Shown: positions 55,915-64,000 of the stretch, piece by piece
Layout of the letters: every line of letters starts with the position of its first letter
Numbering within the stretch: position 1 is the stretch's first letter
Assembly (NCBI RefSeq): GCF_008704715.1
Contig: NZ_CP023689.1
Location: 2,108,001-2,172,000 of the forward strand
DNA from: Streptomyces chartreusis
Lineage (GTDB): Bacteria; Actinomycetota; Actinomycetes; Streptomycetales; Streptomycetaceae
Direction: 5' to 3'
Length of the DNA: 64,000 nt
The notes under the pieces: model-generated
Databases searched by the model: none
Seen by the model: the letters and a program-made list of their open reading frames with translations, nothing else
What the model was told of the DNA's origin: nothing
Program-made: the position numbers and the translations under genes

Positions 55915-57075
55915 TCATGCGCCCTCCCCCACAGTGTCCGAGGCCCGGCCGTCGCCCGCATCCCGGAGTGGGGCGGACCCGGCCGGCCAGGACCCGGGTG
56001 CGGGCCGGCCCGGGCCCACGGTCCTGATGCCATCGGTCCGGGCCTCGTCCCGCCGGCTCGGGTGACGCACCCGGGGCCCGGACACGAGCACCGGTGGCGC
56101 GGCGTCGGCGGCCGGGCCGCCGGGGAGCAGGACGTCCTCGCCGTAGAGGGCCTCGACCCAGTTGGCCTGGTAGACGGTCTCCAGATAGCGCTCGCCCAGG
56201 TCCGGGGCGATGGCCACCGCGGTGAGGCCGGGCGAGTCGTGGGCGGCCAGCCAGCGCATCGCGCCGCTGACGACGGTGCCGGTGGAGCCGCCGAAGAGGA
56301 ACCCGCGGCGGGCCAGGTGATGGCAGGCGCGGATGGTGTCCGCCTCCTCGACATGCACGGCCTCGTCGACGTAGGACTCGTCGAGCAGGGGAGGGCAGAC
56401 ACTCATGCCCAGGCCGGGCAGCATACGGCGGCCCGGGGCGCCGCCGAAGGTCACGGAGCCGACGCTGTCGACGGCGACGATGCGGACCCGCCGGTGCCAG
56501 TGCCGGAAGTAGCGGGCGCAGCCCATCAGCGTCCCGGTGGTTCCGGCGCCGACGAACAGCACGTCCAGCTTCGGGAAGGAGCGGGCGATGGCGGGTCCGG
56601 TCCTGCGGTAGTGCGCTCGCCAGTTCTCCGGGTTGGTGTACTGGCTCAGCCACACGTACCGGTCGTCGAGGGCGCACAGCGCGCGAACGTAGTCGATCCG
56701 CGCACGGAGGAAGCCGCCTTCGGCGCTCGGCTCGGTGATCACGTGCACCTGGGCGCCCAGCGCCTTCATCACCAGCCTGGTCGACAGGTTGCAGCGGGAG
56801 TCCGTCACGCACAGGAACCGGTAGCCCTTGCTCGCCGCGATCATGCTGAGTGCCACGCCCATGTTCCCGGACGAGGACTCAAGCAGCACCGACCGCGGGG
56901 TGAGGACCCCGGCCCGTTCGGCGGCCTCCACCATCTCGGTCGCGGGCTTCAGTTTGATCGAGCCGGCGAAGTTGAAGCCCTCGCACTTCAGATAGAGCCC
57001 GCGCCCGAGTACCGGCCGGAGGTCGACGTAGAGATCCTCCTCGTTGAAGGTGTAGGGAGCGGATATGACTGACAC
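55915..57075 (-). CDS. sbnA: SbnA-like N-(2-amino-2-carboxyethyl)-L-glutamate synthase
   Basis: A 386-aa PLP enzyme of the cysteine-synthase fold, close to SbnA, which joins O-phospho-L-serine and L-glutamate to ACEGA, the first step to L-2,3-diaminopropionate. It shows NFAGSIKLKPATEM (Schiff-base Lys near 45), LLESSSGNMGVALSMIAASKGYRF (phosphate cup) and FVGAGTTGTLMGCARYF (about 175-192). The GTG start has CGGAGG 5 bases upstream. A ~60-residue Pro/Arg/Gly-rich C-terminal tail is not typical of the family. It lies 40 bp after sbnB, the partner enzyme, which makes the specific call strong. Confidence 0.9.
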   Translation of the reverse strand: MSVISAPYTFNEEDLYVDLRPVLGRGLYLKCEGFNFAGSIKLKPATEMVEAAERAGVLTPRSVLLESSSGNMGVALSMIAASKGYRFLCVTDSRCNLSTRLVMKALGAQVHVITEPSAEGGFLRARIDYVRALCALDDRYVWLSQYTNPENWRAHYRRTGPAIARSFPKLDVLFVGAGTTGTLMGCARYFRHWHRRVRIVAVDSVGSVTFGGAPGRRMLPGLGMSVCPPLLDESYVDEAVHVEEADTIRACHHLARRGFLFGGSTGTVVSGAMRWLAAHDSPGLTAVAIAPDLGERYLETVYQANWVEALYGEDVLLPGGPAADAAPPVLVSGPRVRHPSRRDEARTDGIRTVGPGRPAPGSWPAGSAPLRDAGDGRASDTVGEGA

Positions 57076-57115
57076 GATGGCCTCCGCGGATCGAATGCGG
57101 CCGGGCCGGACGGTG

Positions 57116-58186
57116 TCATCCGTACCGGCGCAGCTCATGGAAGAAGCCGTCGACGACGTCCAGCTCCCCGGAGCCGGCCACCTCGTCGTAGACGTATTTG
57201 CCGACGGCCAGGTCGAGCACTCCGAGGCCGAAGGGCGAGAACACCACGGTCCGGTCCGCCGACGGTGTGACGCGTGCGGCCATCACGTCGGCCAGCGTGC
57301 CCGTGAGGAAGTCGCGGTTGCCCGTGAGCCGTTCGGCCAGGTGGACGGAGGTCTCCGCCCTCAGGCAGTGCTCGACGTCGTCGACGATGTTGTCCGAGGC
57401 GAGCACGATCTCCGGAGCCAGGTCGCGCAGCGAGACATGCAGCACGAGCGGACCGTGCGCGAACCACGACGGCTCGCTGACGTGCGGCCGGGCGGCGACC
57501 GTGGCGAAGACGACCAGGTCGCTACGGCGGATCAGTTCCTCGGCGCTGTCGTGCACGGCGATCCAGCCGGTGGCGCCGGACTGCTCCAGATAGCAGCGGA
57601 AGCCGGCCGCGCTGTCGGCGGACACGTCGTGGATGCCGATGGCGTCGAACGACCAACCGGTACCGGTCAGGAAGGTGTGGATGTAGCGGGCGATCAGGCC
57701 CGTCCCTATGAAGCCGACGCGTGTCGGGCGTCGTCTGTCGCGGCTGAGCAGGTCCGCCGCCAGTGCCGCCGACGCCGCCGTCCTCGTGGCGCTGATGATC
57801 GACGCCTCCATGCAGGCGAAGGGGTAGCCCGTACGGCGGTCGTTGAGGATGAGCACCGCCGACGCCCTCGGGATGCCGGCCGCCACGTTCTGCGGACAGC
57901 TGGAGATCCACTTCAGGCCGTCCACGCCCGACTCCCCGCCGATCGAGGCGGGCAGGGCGATGATCCGGGACGACGGGCGGTCGGGGAAGCGCAGGAAGTG
58001 GGACGGGGGGTTCACCGAATCGCCGGCGCCGTGCAGCCGGTAGGTGTCCTCGACCACCTCCACGATCTGCTTCTCGCGCCCCCGCAGCGCCTGCTGGACC
58101 TGGCCGCCGGACACGACCGCGAACGGTGGCACGGTGACCGGCCCGTTCCGGGCGGGCTCCCAGGTGGTGGATGGAGTGGCGGTCAT
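57116..58186 (-). CDS. sbnB: SbnB-like ACEGA dehydrogenase (L-Dap forming)
   Basis: A 356-aa NAD-dependent enzyme of the ornithine cyclodeaminase/mu-crystallin family that splits ACEGA oxidatively to L-2,3-diaminopropionate and 2-oxoglutarate. The Rossmann motif is RVGFIGTGLIARYIHTFL (about 157-174). Substrate residues occur in SRIIALPASIGGESGVDGLKWISSCPQN (about 74-101). SDLVVFATVAARPHV and HVSLRDLAPEIVLASDNIVDDVEHCL follow. It overlaps the oxygenase gene upstream by 4 bp and precedes sbnA by 40 bp. In staphyloferrin B, zwittermicin and viomycin-type clusters the same pair supplies Dap. Confidence 0.92.
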   Translation of the reverse strand: MTATPSTTWEPARNGPVTVPPFAVVSGGQVQQALRGREKQIVEVVEDTYRLHGAGDSVNPPSHFLRFPDRPSSRIIALPASIGGESGVDGLKWISSCPQNVAAGIPRASAVLILNDRRTGYPFACMEASIISATRTAASAALAADLLSRDRRRPTRVGFIGTGLIARYIHTFLTGTGWSFDAIGIHDVSADSAAGFRCYLEQSGATGWIAVHDSAEELIRRSDLVVFATVAARPHVSEPSWFAHGPLVLHVSLRDLAPEIVLASDNIVDDVEHCLRAETSVHLAERLTGNRDFLTGTLADVMAARVTPSADRTVVFSPFGLGVLDLAVGKYVYDEVAGSGELDVVDGFFHELRRYG

Positions 58187-59187
58187 CGGGCGGTCACCTC
58201 CACGGTCGGTGCGCAGTCGGCCAGGCGCACCGCGTCCGTCATCGCGACGAGCACTTCGCGCGGCCCCTCGTACGGCTCCCTGCTGTGGGCGGTGCGGACG
58301 TTGTCGACGAGCATCAGGTCGCCGTCCTGCCACGGCTCGCGCACGGTGTGGGACCGGTAGACCTCGTTGAGCAGTTCAACGGTGTCCTCGCCGATCGGTG
58401 TGCCGTCCCCGTAGCGGGTGTTGAACGGCAGCCCGTCGGCGCCGTAGACGTCCACCAGGTACTCACGGATCTCGGGGGCCAGCGTCCACTCGTTGAGGAA
58501 CGCGATCTGGTTGAACCAGCACCGCCGGCCCGAGACCGGGTGGCGCACCACGGCGCTGCGGCGCTGCCGGGTGCGCAGTCCGCCGTCGGGCTGCCACTCG
58601 AACTCGATCGCGGCCGCCCGGCAGTAGCTCTCGATCACGTCGCGGTCGTCGCTGCCGAAGGCATCGGCCAAGGACGCCCCGATCTCCTCGTTGTAGCTGC
58701 GGGTGAGCAGCCAGCCCTCCCTCAGGAACCGCTCGACGAGGTCGGTGGGCAGCGCGCCCAGCACGGCCGGCCCGTCGGCCAGCGCGGTCGCCCCGTCGGC
58801 GGCGGGCGCGGTGAGGCAGGCGAACAGCATGAGGCCGGGGAACTCCAGGGCGTAGCTGAGCTCATGGTGCATGCACATCGGCTGGTGGGGCGGCCACTTC
58901 GACGAGGAGTAGACGCCGTCGGAGTGGGCCCGCCGGGGCGCGAAGGCCTCCTTCTCGGTCATCGGAGCGGAGGCCAGCCGCCGGACGACGGCCGCGGTGT
59001 CGGCCGTGTCGCCCAGCCCGAGGCCGCGTACCAGGACCGAACCGTGCTCGGCTACGAGGGCGCGTACGGCGTCCCGGTGCTCGGCGGCCCAACTCGCCGC
59101 GTCGCCGGTGGAGTCGGCCCGGAGGATCGGCGGTTTGCCGGGCTCCAGATCGACGCCGGGCATCGACAGGGGCAGCGAGGACGGCAT
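58183..59187 (-). CDS. Fe(II)/2-oxoglutarate oxygenase, TauD/SyrP-like
   Basis: A 334-aa non-haem iron oxygenase. The metal triad is H-x-E in MCMHHELSYALEFPG (about 111-125) with the distal His in LMLVDNVRTAHSREPYEGPREVLVAM (about 298-312), and the 2-oxoglutarate arginine follows. An H-x-E rather than H-x-D triad is typical of SyrP-like enzymes that hydroxylate amino acids bound to a carrier protein. It sits between the A-PCP gene (23 bp upstream) and sbnB, so Dap or PCP-bound Dap is the likely substrate. A role on the finished oligomer is the alternative. Confidence 0.83.
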   Translation of the reverse strand: MPSSLPLSMPGVDLEPGKPPILRADSTGDAASWAAEHRDAVRALVAEHGSVLVRGLGLGDTADTAAVVRRLASAPMTEKEAFAPRRAHSDGVYSSSKWPPHQPMCMHHELSYALEFPGLMLFACLTAPAADGATALADGPAVLGALPTDLVERFLREGWLLTRSYNEEIGASLADAFGSDDRDVIESYCRAAAIEFEWQPDGGLRTRQRRSAVVRHPVSGRRCWFNQIAFLNEWTLAPEIREYLVDVYGADGLPFNTRYGDGTPIGEDTVELLNEVYRSHTVREPWQDGDLMLVDNVRTAHSREPYEGPREVLVAMTDAVRLADCAPTVEVTAR

Positions 59188-59210
59188 CTCGGTCTCCTTT
59201 CGGTCGTGGT

Positions 59211-61781
59211 TCAGGGGGAGGTCGGTGGTGCCGGGCCGGCGGTGGCCGCGGATGCCGGGGGCACGGCGGCCGGTGACCCGTCGTCGAGGACGCGGGCGAG
59301 GTCGGCCAGGACGGGGTGGCGGGTGATGTCCTTGATGTCCAACGCACGGTCCAGGGCGATCGCGAGCCGCACCGCCGCGAGCGATGTGCCGCCGCGGTCG
59401 AAGAAGTGGTCGTGCCGGCGGATCTTGTCCTGCGGTACGTCGAGCACCTGGGCCCACAGGCCCGCCAGCCGCAGCTCGGTCGGTGTGCGGGGTGCGGCGC
59501 GGTCCTCCCCGGCCGTGCCGGCGGATCCGGCGTCCGGGGCAACCGCGCCGAGCCGTGCGGCGAGCGCGGTCAGTGCCTTCCGGTCGACCTTGCCGTTCGC
59601 GGTCACCGGCAGGCTCCGCCGCCGGTGGAACTCCGAGGGGACCATGTATTCGGGCAGCGACCTGCCGAGCCGGTCCCTCAGGACGCCGTCCTCCAGCGGG
59701 CCTTCGGCGCGGTAGAAGGCCACCAGACGTCCGCCCTGCCCGGCTCCCTCGACGACGACCACCGCTCCGTCGCGGACCCCGGGCACCCGTAGCAGGGCGC
59801 TCTCGACCTCGCCGATCTCGATCCGGAATCCACGGATCTTGACCTGGTTGTCCTGGCGGCCGAGGAACTCCAGCTTGCCGCCGGGCGCCCAGCGGCCGTA
59901 GTCGCCGCCCCGGTAGAGCCGTAGGCCCGCGTGGTGCGGATCCGCCATGAAGGACTGCCGGGTGCGCTCGGGGTCGTTGACATAGCCGCGGCCGACGCAG
60001 ACTCCGGCGAAGACGATCGCGCCGGGGGCGCCGAGCGGCACCGGTGACAGGTGCTCGTCCACGACGTAGACGTGCACGTTGCCGATGGGAGAGCCGAGCG
60101 GGACCCGTTCGCCGTCCGGCGCCCGGTCCATCACCTCGTGATTGGTGTCGTCGGACGTCTCGGTCAGCCCGTAGGCGTTGACCAGCCTGATACCGGGCGC
60201 GACCGCGAACCAGCGCTGTACGAGCTCCTTCTTCAGCGCCTCGCCGGTGACCGACACGCACCGCAGGTCCGGCAGTGCCCGCGGCCGGCGCTCCAGGTAG
60301 GACACGACGGCGTCCAGGTACGACGGCACGACCTGGAGCACGTCGACCCCGCCGCGGGTGATCGTGTCGACGAACCGCGGGACGTCCAGGATCGCGTCCT
60401 GCTCGACGATCAGGGTCCGCCCGCCGGCCAGGAGCGCGGCGGCCAGTTGCCACAGCGAGATGTCGAAGCACTGGGGCGCGGTCTGGGCGACGGTGCGTCC
60501 CTCGCCGATCCCGAGGTCGTCGATCTTCGCGTGGACGTGGTTGAGCATGCCCGCGTGCTCGCACATGGCGCCCTTGGGCTCGCCGGTCGAGCCGGACGTG
60601 AAGTAGATGTAGGCGAGTTGGTCCGGCGCGACTCCGACGCCGGGGTCGGTGTCCGGGTGGCCCTCCGAGTACGCCTCGTCGACGCGGAGCGCCCGGACCT
60701 CAGGCAGCGCGTCGAGGGCCCGGTCGAGCGTGGTGGTGCTGCCCGGTTCGGTCAGCACGAGGCGGCACCCGGCGCGGGAGAGCATGGTCGTGATGCGCTC
60801 GGCCGGGAAGTGCGGCTCGACGGGCAGGTACACCCCTCCGGCCTTGAGGACCGCGAGGACGGCGGCCGCCCAGTCCAGGTCGCGCTCCATGACCACCGCC
60901 ACGACGCCTTCCCGGCGCAGCCCCCTTGCCGGCAGGGCCCGTGCCAACCGGTTGGCCCGCGCGTTGAGTTCGCGGTACGTCCACCGTCGCTCACCGCACA
61001 CGACCGCGATGGCGTCGGGGTGCGCCCTGACACGTTCCTCGAACAGTTCGTGGACGCGGCGGTCGGGCAGCTCCCGGCGGGGTCCCGCGAGCCCTTCGAG
61101 CTGGAAGCGGCGCTCCTCGGCGGAGAGCAGGCTCTGCCGGCCGTGCGCGGCGTCCGGATCGGCGGTGAGCAGCGTGAGCGCGGTGAGGTGGTAGCCCGCG
61201 ATCCTCGCGGCGCCGGCCCGGTCCAGCGCGTCGGTCCGGTACCGCAGCCGCAGCGTGCGCCGGTCGCCGCCGCGCGGGAACTCCACGCGCAGCACGGCGT
61301 TCCCGGGGAGGTCGCCTCCCGCGCCGTGCGGGTCGAACACGGCCTCGCCCGACGGTCCGGGCAGGCCCAGTTCATGCCGGAGTCCGTCCACGGGGAAGTC
61401 CTTGTGCCGCAGCAGTTCCGATTCGGCCCGGTGGGTGCGGAGCACCAGCGTCCGCCACGAGTCGGGGGCGACGGTCAGACGGCAGGGCAGCGGACGCCCG
61501 GCCGGTACGGCGACGTATCCGGTCGTGACCTCCTGCTCGCCGGACAGAGCGGCGAGCACCTTGGCGTGGGCGGCAAGCAACAGCGAGCGCAGGGGTACCG
61601 CCAGCTCGTCCGCGAGGCGGCTCAACGCGTCCGTCAGTTCCCCGGTGAGCGTCGTCTCGTGCTCGGCGACTCGGATCGCCGGGTCCGCCGTCCATCGCGG
61701 GATCGTGGTCACGCCGCCGGCGCCGAGGACGCCCCGCCAGAACTCCCGGCCGGCCGTCTCGGACCTCGTCATGACTGCCAT
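59211..61781 (-). CDS. NRPS protein: partial condensation-like segment, adenylation domain, PCP
   Basis: An 856-aa NRPS protein. Residues 1 to about 215 look like a truncated condensation domain (its C-terminal half: LRSLLLAAHAKVLAALSGEQEVTTGYV) with no HHxxxDG motif. A complete adenylation domain follows (about 235-745): LTYRELN-like WTYRELNARANRLA, YIYFTSGSTGEPKGAMCEH, the FDISLWQ pocket segment, AYGLTETSDDTN, GGDYGRW, GRQDNQVKIRGFRIE, NGKVDRKAL. The PCP has DRGGTSLAAV with the phosphopantetheine Ser near 810. No thioesterase. GAGGAGG precedes the ATG at 61781; the ATG at 61772, which overlaps the upstream stop by 4 bp, is the alternative. It probably activates Dap; the substrate is inferred from sbnAB. 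Confidence 0.9.
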   Translation of the reverse strand: MAVMTRSETAGREFWRGVLGAGGVTTIPRWTADPAIRVAEHETTLTGELTDALSRLADELAVPLRSLLLAAHAKVLAALSGEQEVTTGYVAVPAGRPLPCRLTVAPDSWRTLVLRTHRAESELLRHKDFPVDGLRHELGLPGPSGEAVFDPHGAGGDLPGNAVLRVEFPRGGDRRTLRLRYRTDALDRAGAARIAGYHLTALTLLTADPDAAHGRQSLLSAEERRFQLEGLAGPRRELPDRRVHELFEERVRAHPDAIAVVCGERRWTYRELNARANRLARALPARGLRREGVVAVVMERDLDWAAAVLAVLKAGGVYLPVEPHFPAERITTMLSRAGCRLVLTEPGSTTTLDRALDALPEVRALRVDEAYSEGHPDTDPGVGVAPDQLAYIYFTSGSTGEPKGAMCEHAGMLNHVHAKIDDLGIGEGRTVAQTAPQCFDISLWQLAAALLAGGRTLIVEQDAILDVPRFVDTITRGGVDVLQVVPSYLDAVVSYLERRPRALPDLRCVSVTGEALKKELVQRWFAVAPGIRLVNAYGLTETSDDTNHEVMDRAPDGERVPLGSPIGNVHVYVVDEHLSPVPLGAPGAIVFAGVCVGRGYVNDPERTRQSFMADPHHAGLRLYRGGDYGRWAPGGKLEFLGRQDNQVKIRGFRIEIGEVESALLRVPGVRDGAVVVVEGAGQGGRLVAFYRAEGPLEDGVLRDRLGRSLPEYMVPSEFHRRRSLPVTANGKVDRKALTALAARLGAVAPDAGSAGTAGEDRAAPRTPTELRLAGLWAQVLDVPQDKIRRHDHFFDRGGTSLAAVRLAIALDRALDIKDITRHPVLADLARVLDDGSPAAVPPASAATAGPAPPTSP

Positions 61782-63994
61782 GGGCCCGGCCTCCTCTCGT
61801 CCTCGCCGCGCGAAGGGATCGGCCTTGCCGGATTGCCGGCCCACCACGCGTTCCGCGGGACCACCTCGCCCTTCATCAGGAAGGAGTCGGGGCCGAGCAC
61901 CGCGCCGTCGCCCACCGTCGTGCCGTAGTGGACGAAGGCGCCGACCCCGAGGGTGCAGCCGGAGCCGATCGTGATCCGGTCGGACTTGAAGGCGCCGTCC
62001 TCCTGCGAGTGGCACTGGACCACGCTGCCCGAGTTGAGCGTGGAGCCGTCCCCGATGGCGGCCATGGCACGTTCCGTGAGGTGGCAGCCGTCGTCGAAGA
62101 CCATGCGGCCGAGCCGCACTCCCAGCGCCCGCCAGATCACGTTCTTGAACGGGGTGCCGTTGAAGATCCTCAGGTACGTCTCCGACGGCACCTTCCAGTA
62201 GCGCTCGTGCTGCCAGAAGTCCGGGGTGTAGATCGAGCAGAACAGCGGCCGCAGGGGGCGGAGGGCCGTGACGACGCGTTCGACCAGCACGAAGTACGCG
62301 GTGGTCAGGAGCAGGACGAGGAGGTCGGCCAGCACCAGCCCCGTCACGCCGAGCGGTCCGTACAGCTCCGCGGCGGCTGTGACGAGCAGGGCGAGGGCGA
62401 AGACGTAGATCCAGCGCGACAGCAGATACCACGCCATGGTGGCGACGTTGTGCTTCGTCTTGGCGGCCAGACCGCGCCGCAGCTCCTCAGGGCGCTTGAA
62501 CCTCTCGAAGCTGCTGTCCCTCAGCACCGAACGGGGAATCTCGAAGCTGGGCGAACCCAGCAGCCCGACGCCCTCGCGGATCTCGCCGTCGACCGGCACC
62601 ATCACCTTGGTCGCGAGGAGGCAGTTGTCGCCGGTCCTGCCCCGCGTGGGGTACGCGATCCGGTTCCCGAGGAAGTTGCGCGGCCCGATCGACACCCGGG
62701 ACACGCGGAACGCGGTGCTGGAGAAGTCGGCGTTCATGACCGACAGACCGTCCGCGATCATCGTCCCGCGCCCGACGGAGCTCAGATACGGCGTCTCGTG
62801 CTTCATCTCCGTGCCGAAGTTCGACCCGGTCTGCTCGACGCGGGAGAGGTCGTACCCGAGGCCCTTCAGGTAGTGGACGATGGCGGAGCTGTCACCGAAC
62901 AGTCGCTTGAGGAACTTCCAGTTGGTCAGGAGCGCGATCGTCCGGTGCGCCTCGAAGTGGAAGCCGTACAGCCGGTAGGTCCGGCCCGGCGTGATGGTCA
63001 GGCCGAGCAGGCGGGGAACCAGGGTCAGGACGAGGAGACCGGCGGGCACGGCGCCGAACACGAGGACGAAGGAGATCACCAGGGTCTCGATGTAGAACGT
63101 CCCGTCGCCGAGCACCGCGGGTCCGGGTTCCAGGGCCGTGCGGAGCTGCGGGACCTCGACGAGCAGCGCGACCAGGCCGCCGACCGCCAGCGGCGCGTAC
63201 ACGGCCAGCGCGACCAGCAGTTGCACGAGGCTGTGGGCGGCTCTGCGCACCGCGCCGCAGCGGGCCGACCCCACGACCTGGTAGTCCACGTCGGTCGGCT
63301 GTGCCGGGGAGCCGTGCCAGTGCTCGCCGTCGGGGACCGCCTGCCCGCGGTGCAGCGAGGAGGCGTGCCCGAGCTGCGCCCCGTCACCCATCGAGGTGTC
63401 GATGTCGAGCACCGTGGCCTCGCTGACCAGCACGTTCCTGCCGAGGGTGACCGGGCCGGTCTGAATCACCGAGGCATGGGCCCGGTAACAGGCGAAGAGT
63501 GAATCCTTGCGGACGACCGTGCCGTCACCGATGGTCAGCAGGTCGGTGCACACGGGAACCTGCCGCGAGAGGACCACCGCGCCCCGCCCGACCTTCGTGC
63601 CCAGTGCCCTGAGGTAGAGCAGGTAGAGCGGCGAACCGCTGAACAGCACCAGGGGGTCCGACCGGACCAGCGTCTTCACGATCCAGAAGCGGACGTACGA
63701 CAGGCTCCAGATGGGTATGTTCCGAGGCTTCCACCGCCCGACGAGCGTCCATTTCGCGAGCACGGGAAACGCGCACAGGCCGACGAAGGCCACACCGCCG
63801 AACACGACCGAGCGCGAGTAGGTGTCGAGGAGACCCGATCCGGCGGAGATCCACTCGTAGCCCACGGCGGTGCCGAAGGCGATGCCGTAGAAGTACCCGA
63901 GGAAGGCCACGAGCTGGAGGGCGCCGCACAGGACGTACTGCCGCCTGCCTGCCGGGGACCGAACCGGCACCGGGGGCGGGGCCGTGGACTCCAC
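61769..63994 (-). CDS. Pls/PosA-type NRPS terminal-region membrane protein
   Basis: A 741-aa integral membrane protein resembling the terminal region of Pls/PosA homopolymer synthetases (the NRPS terminal domain with hexapeptide repeats). Membrane helices lie near 20-45, 62-84, 245-275, 300-330 and 525-570. Left-handed beta-helix, acyltransferase-like repeats lie near 130-225 (GTKVGRGAVVLSR, TIGDGTVVRKDS, TMGDGAQLGH) and 640-735 (IGDGSTLNSGSVV, IGSGCTLGVGAFVHYGTTVGDGAVLG). In poly-epsilon-lysine synthetase this region joins the amino acids. Here it has no A-PCP part within the window. A GTG at 63994 is the first start seen, but the frame stays open to the window edge, so the protein may be longer. 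Confidence 0.82.
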   Translation of the reverse strand: MESTAPPPVPVRSPAGRRQYVLCGALQLVAFLGYFYGIAFGTAVGYEWISAGSGLLDTYSRSVVFGGVAFVGLCAFPVLAKWTLVGRWKPRNIPIWSLSYVRFWIVKTLVRSDPLVLFSGSPLYLLYLRALGTKVGRGAVVLSRQVPVCTDLLTIGDGTVVRKDSLFACYRAHASVIQTGPVTLGRNVLVSEATVLDIDTSMGDGAQLGHASSLHRGQAVPDGEHWHGSPAQPTDVDYQVVGSARCGAVRRAAHSLVQLLVALAVYAPLAVGGLVALLVEVPQLRTALEPGPAVLGDGTFYIETLVISFVLVFGAVPAGLLVLTLVPRLLGLTITPGRTYRLYGFHFEAHRTIALLTNWKFLKRLFGDSSAIVHYLKGLGYDLSRVEQTGSNFGTEMKHETPYLSSVGRGTMIADGLSVMNADFSSTAFRVSRVSIGPRNFLGNRIAYPTRGRTGDNCLLATKVMVPVDGEIREGVGLLGSPSFEIPRSVLRDSSFERFKRPEELRRGLAAKTKHNVATMAWYLLSRWIYVFALALLVTAAAELYGPLGVTGLVLADLLVLLLTTAYFVLVERVVTALRPLRPLFCSIYTPDFWQHERYWKVPSETYLRIFNGTPFKNVIWRALGVRLGRMVFDDGCHLTERAMAAIGDGSTLNSGSVVQCHSQEDGAFKSDRITIGSGCTLGVGAFVHYGTTVGDGAVLGPDSFLMKGEVVPRNAWWAGNPARPIPSRGEDERRPGPWQS

Positions 63995-64000
63995 AGCGGG

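Overview
The window is high-GC DNA with GTG and ATG starts, AGGAGG-type ribosome binding sites, many 4-bp start/stop overlaps and an actinobacterial gene repertoire. It looks like the chromosome of a Streptomyces. I saw no tRNA or rRNA gene, CRISPR array, transposase or integrase, so the region looks like chromosome carrying accessory clusters rather than a recent mobile element. 61 coding genes are annotated; the genes at both ends are or may be cut by the window edge.

Layout. (1) 1-15.3 kb: the end of an IucA/IucC siderophore synthetase, a membrane-anchored VWA protein with a partner, an HxlR regulator divergent from an AlaA-like aminotransferase, small enzymes, an HxlR regulator divergent from an MFS exporter, an NmrA-type oxidoreductase divergent from an AraC regulator, a membrane Ser/Thr kinase, a DEDD exonuclease and a xanthine/uracil-type permease. 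(2) 15.5-19.6 kb: purine catabolism (8-oxoguanine deaminase, then uraD-uraH-uricase) plus a small YheO-like HTH protein. (3) 19.8-35.3 kb: a complete [NiFe]-hydrogenase locus on the minus strand. In transcription order it runs DUF6400-like gene, zinc-ribbon gene, hypX, small subunit, large subunit, NifU-like, DUF5947-like, DUF6084-like, a 471-aa unknown, maturation protease, a 37-aa protein and hypABFCDE. Subunit features fit the oxygen-tolerant, high-affinity group 1h ('actinobacterial') enzymes that scavenge atmospheric H2. (4) 35.5-41.7 kb: the glyoxylate arm (hyi, glxR, catalase, gcl). (5) 41.8-54.5 kb: a zinc-ribbon protein, GNAT, two AMP-forming acyl-CoA ligases, two LuxR-type regulators, a secreted trypsin, LysE, an AlkZ-like glycosylase and CorA. 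(6) 54.5-64 kb: an ECF sigma/anti-sigma pair and a biosynthetic cluster made of sbnA, sbnB, an Fe(II)/2-oxoglutarate oxygenase, an adenylation-PCP protein and a membrane protein resembling the terminal region of Pls/PosA amino-acid homopolymer synthetases.

Two points stand out. First, regions 2 and 4 are one metabolic unit (purine to urate to allantoin; glyoxylate to glycerate) split by the hydrogenase locus, and their promoters carry matching operators. A TCAAC-N5-GTTGA palindrome sits on the -35 of both the urate operon and the catalase gene. An ordered pair of TTCC-type palindromes spaced exactly 21 bp precedes both hyi and gcl. Second, the right-hand cluster supplies L-2,3-diaminopropionate (Dap) and encodes separate activation and Pls-like membrane proteins plus a probable hydroxylase. 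This suggests a Dap-containing, possibly hydroxylated, homo-oligomer made by a split synthetase. The product is inference, and the first gene of that cluster may continue beyond the window.
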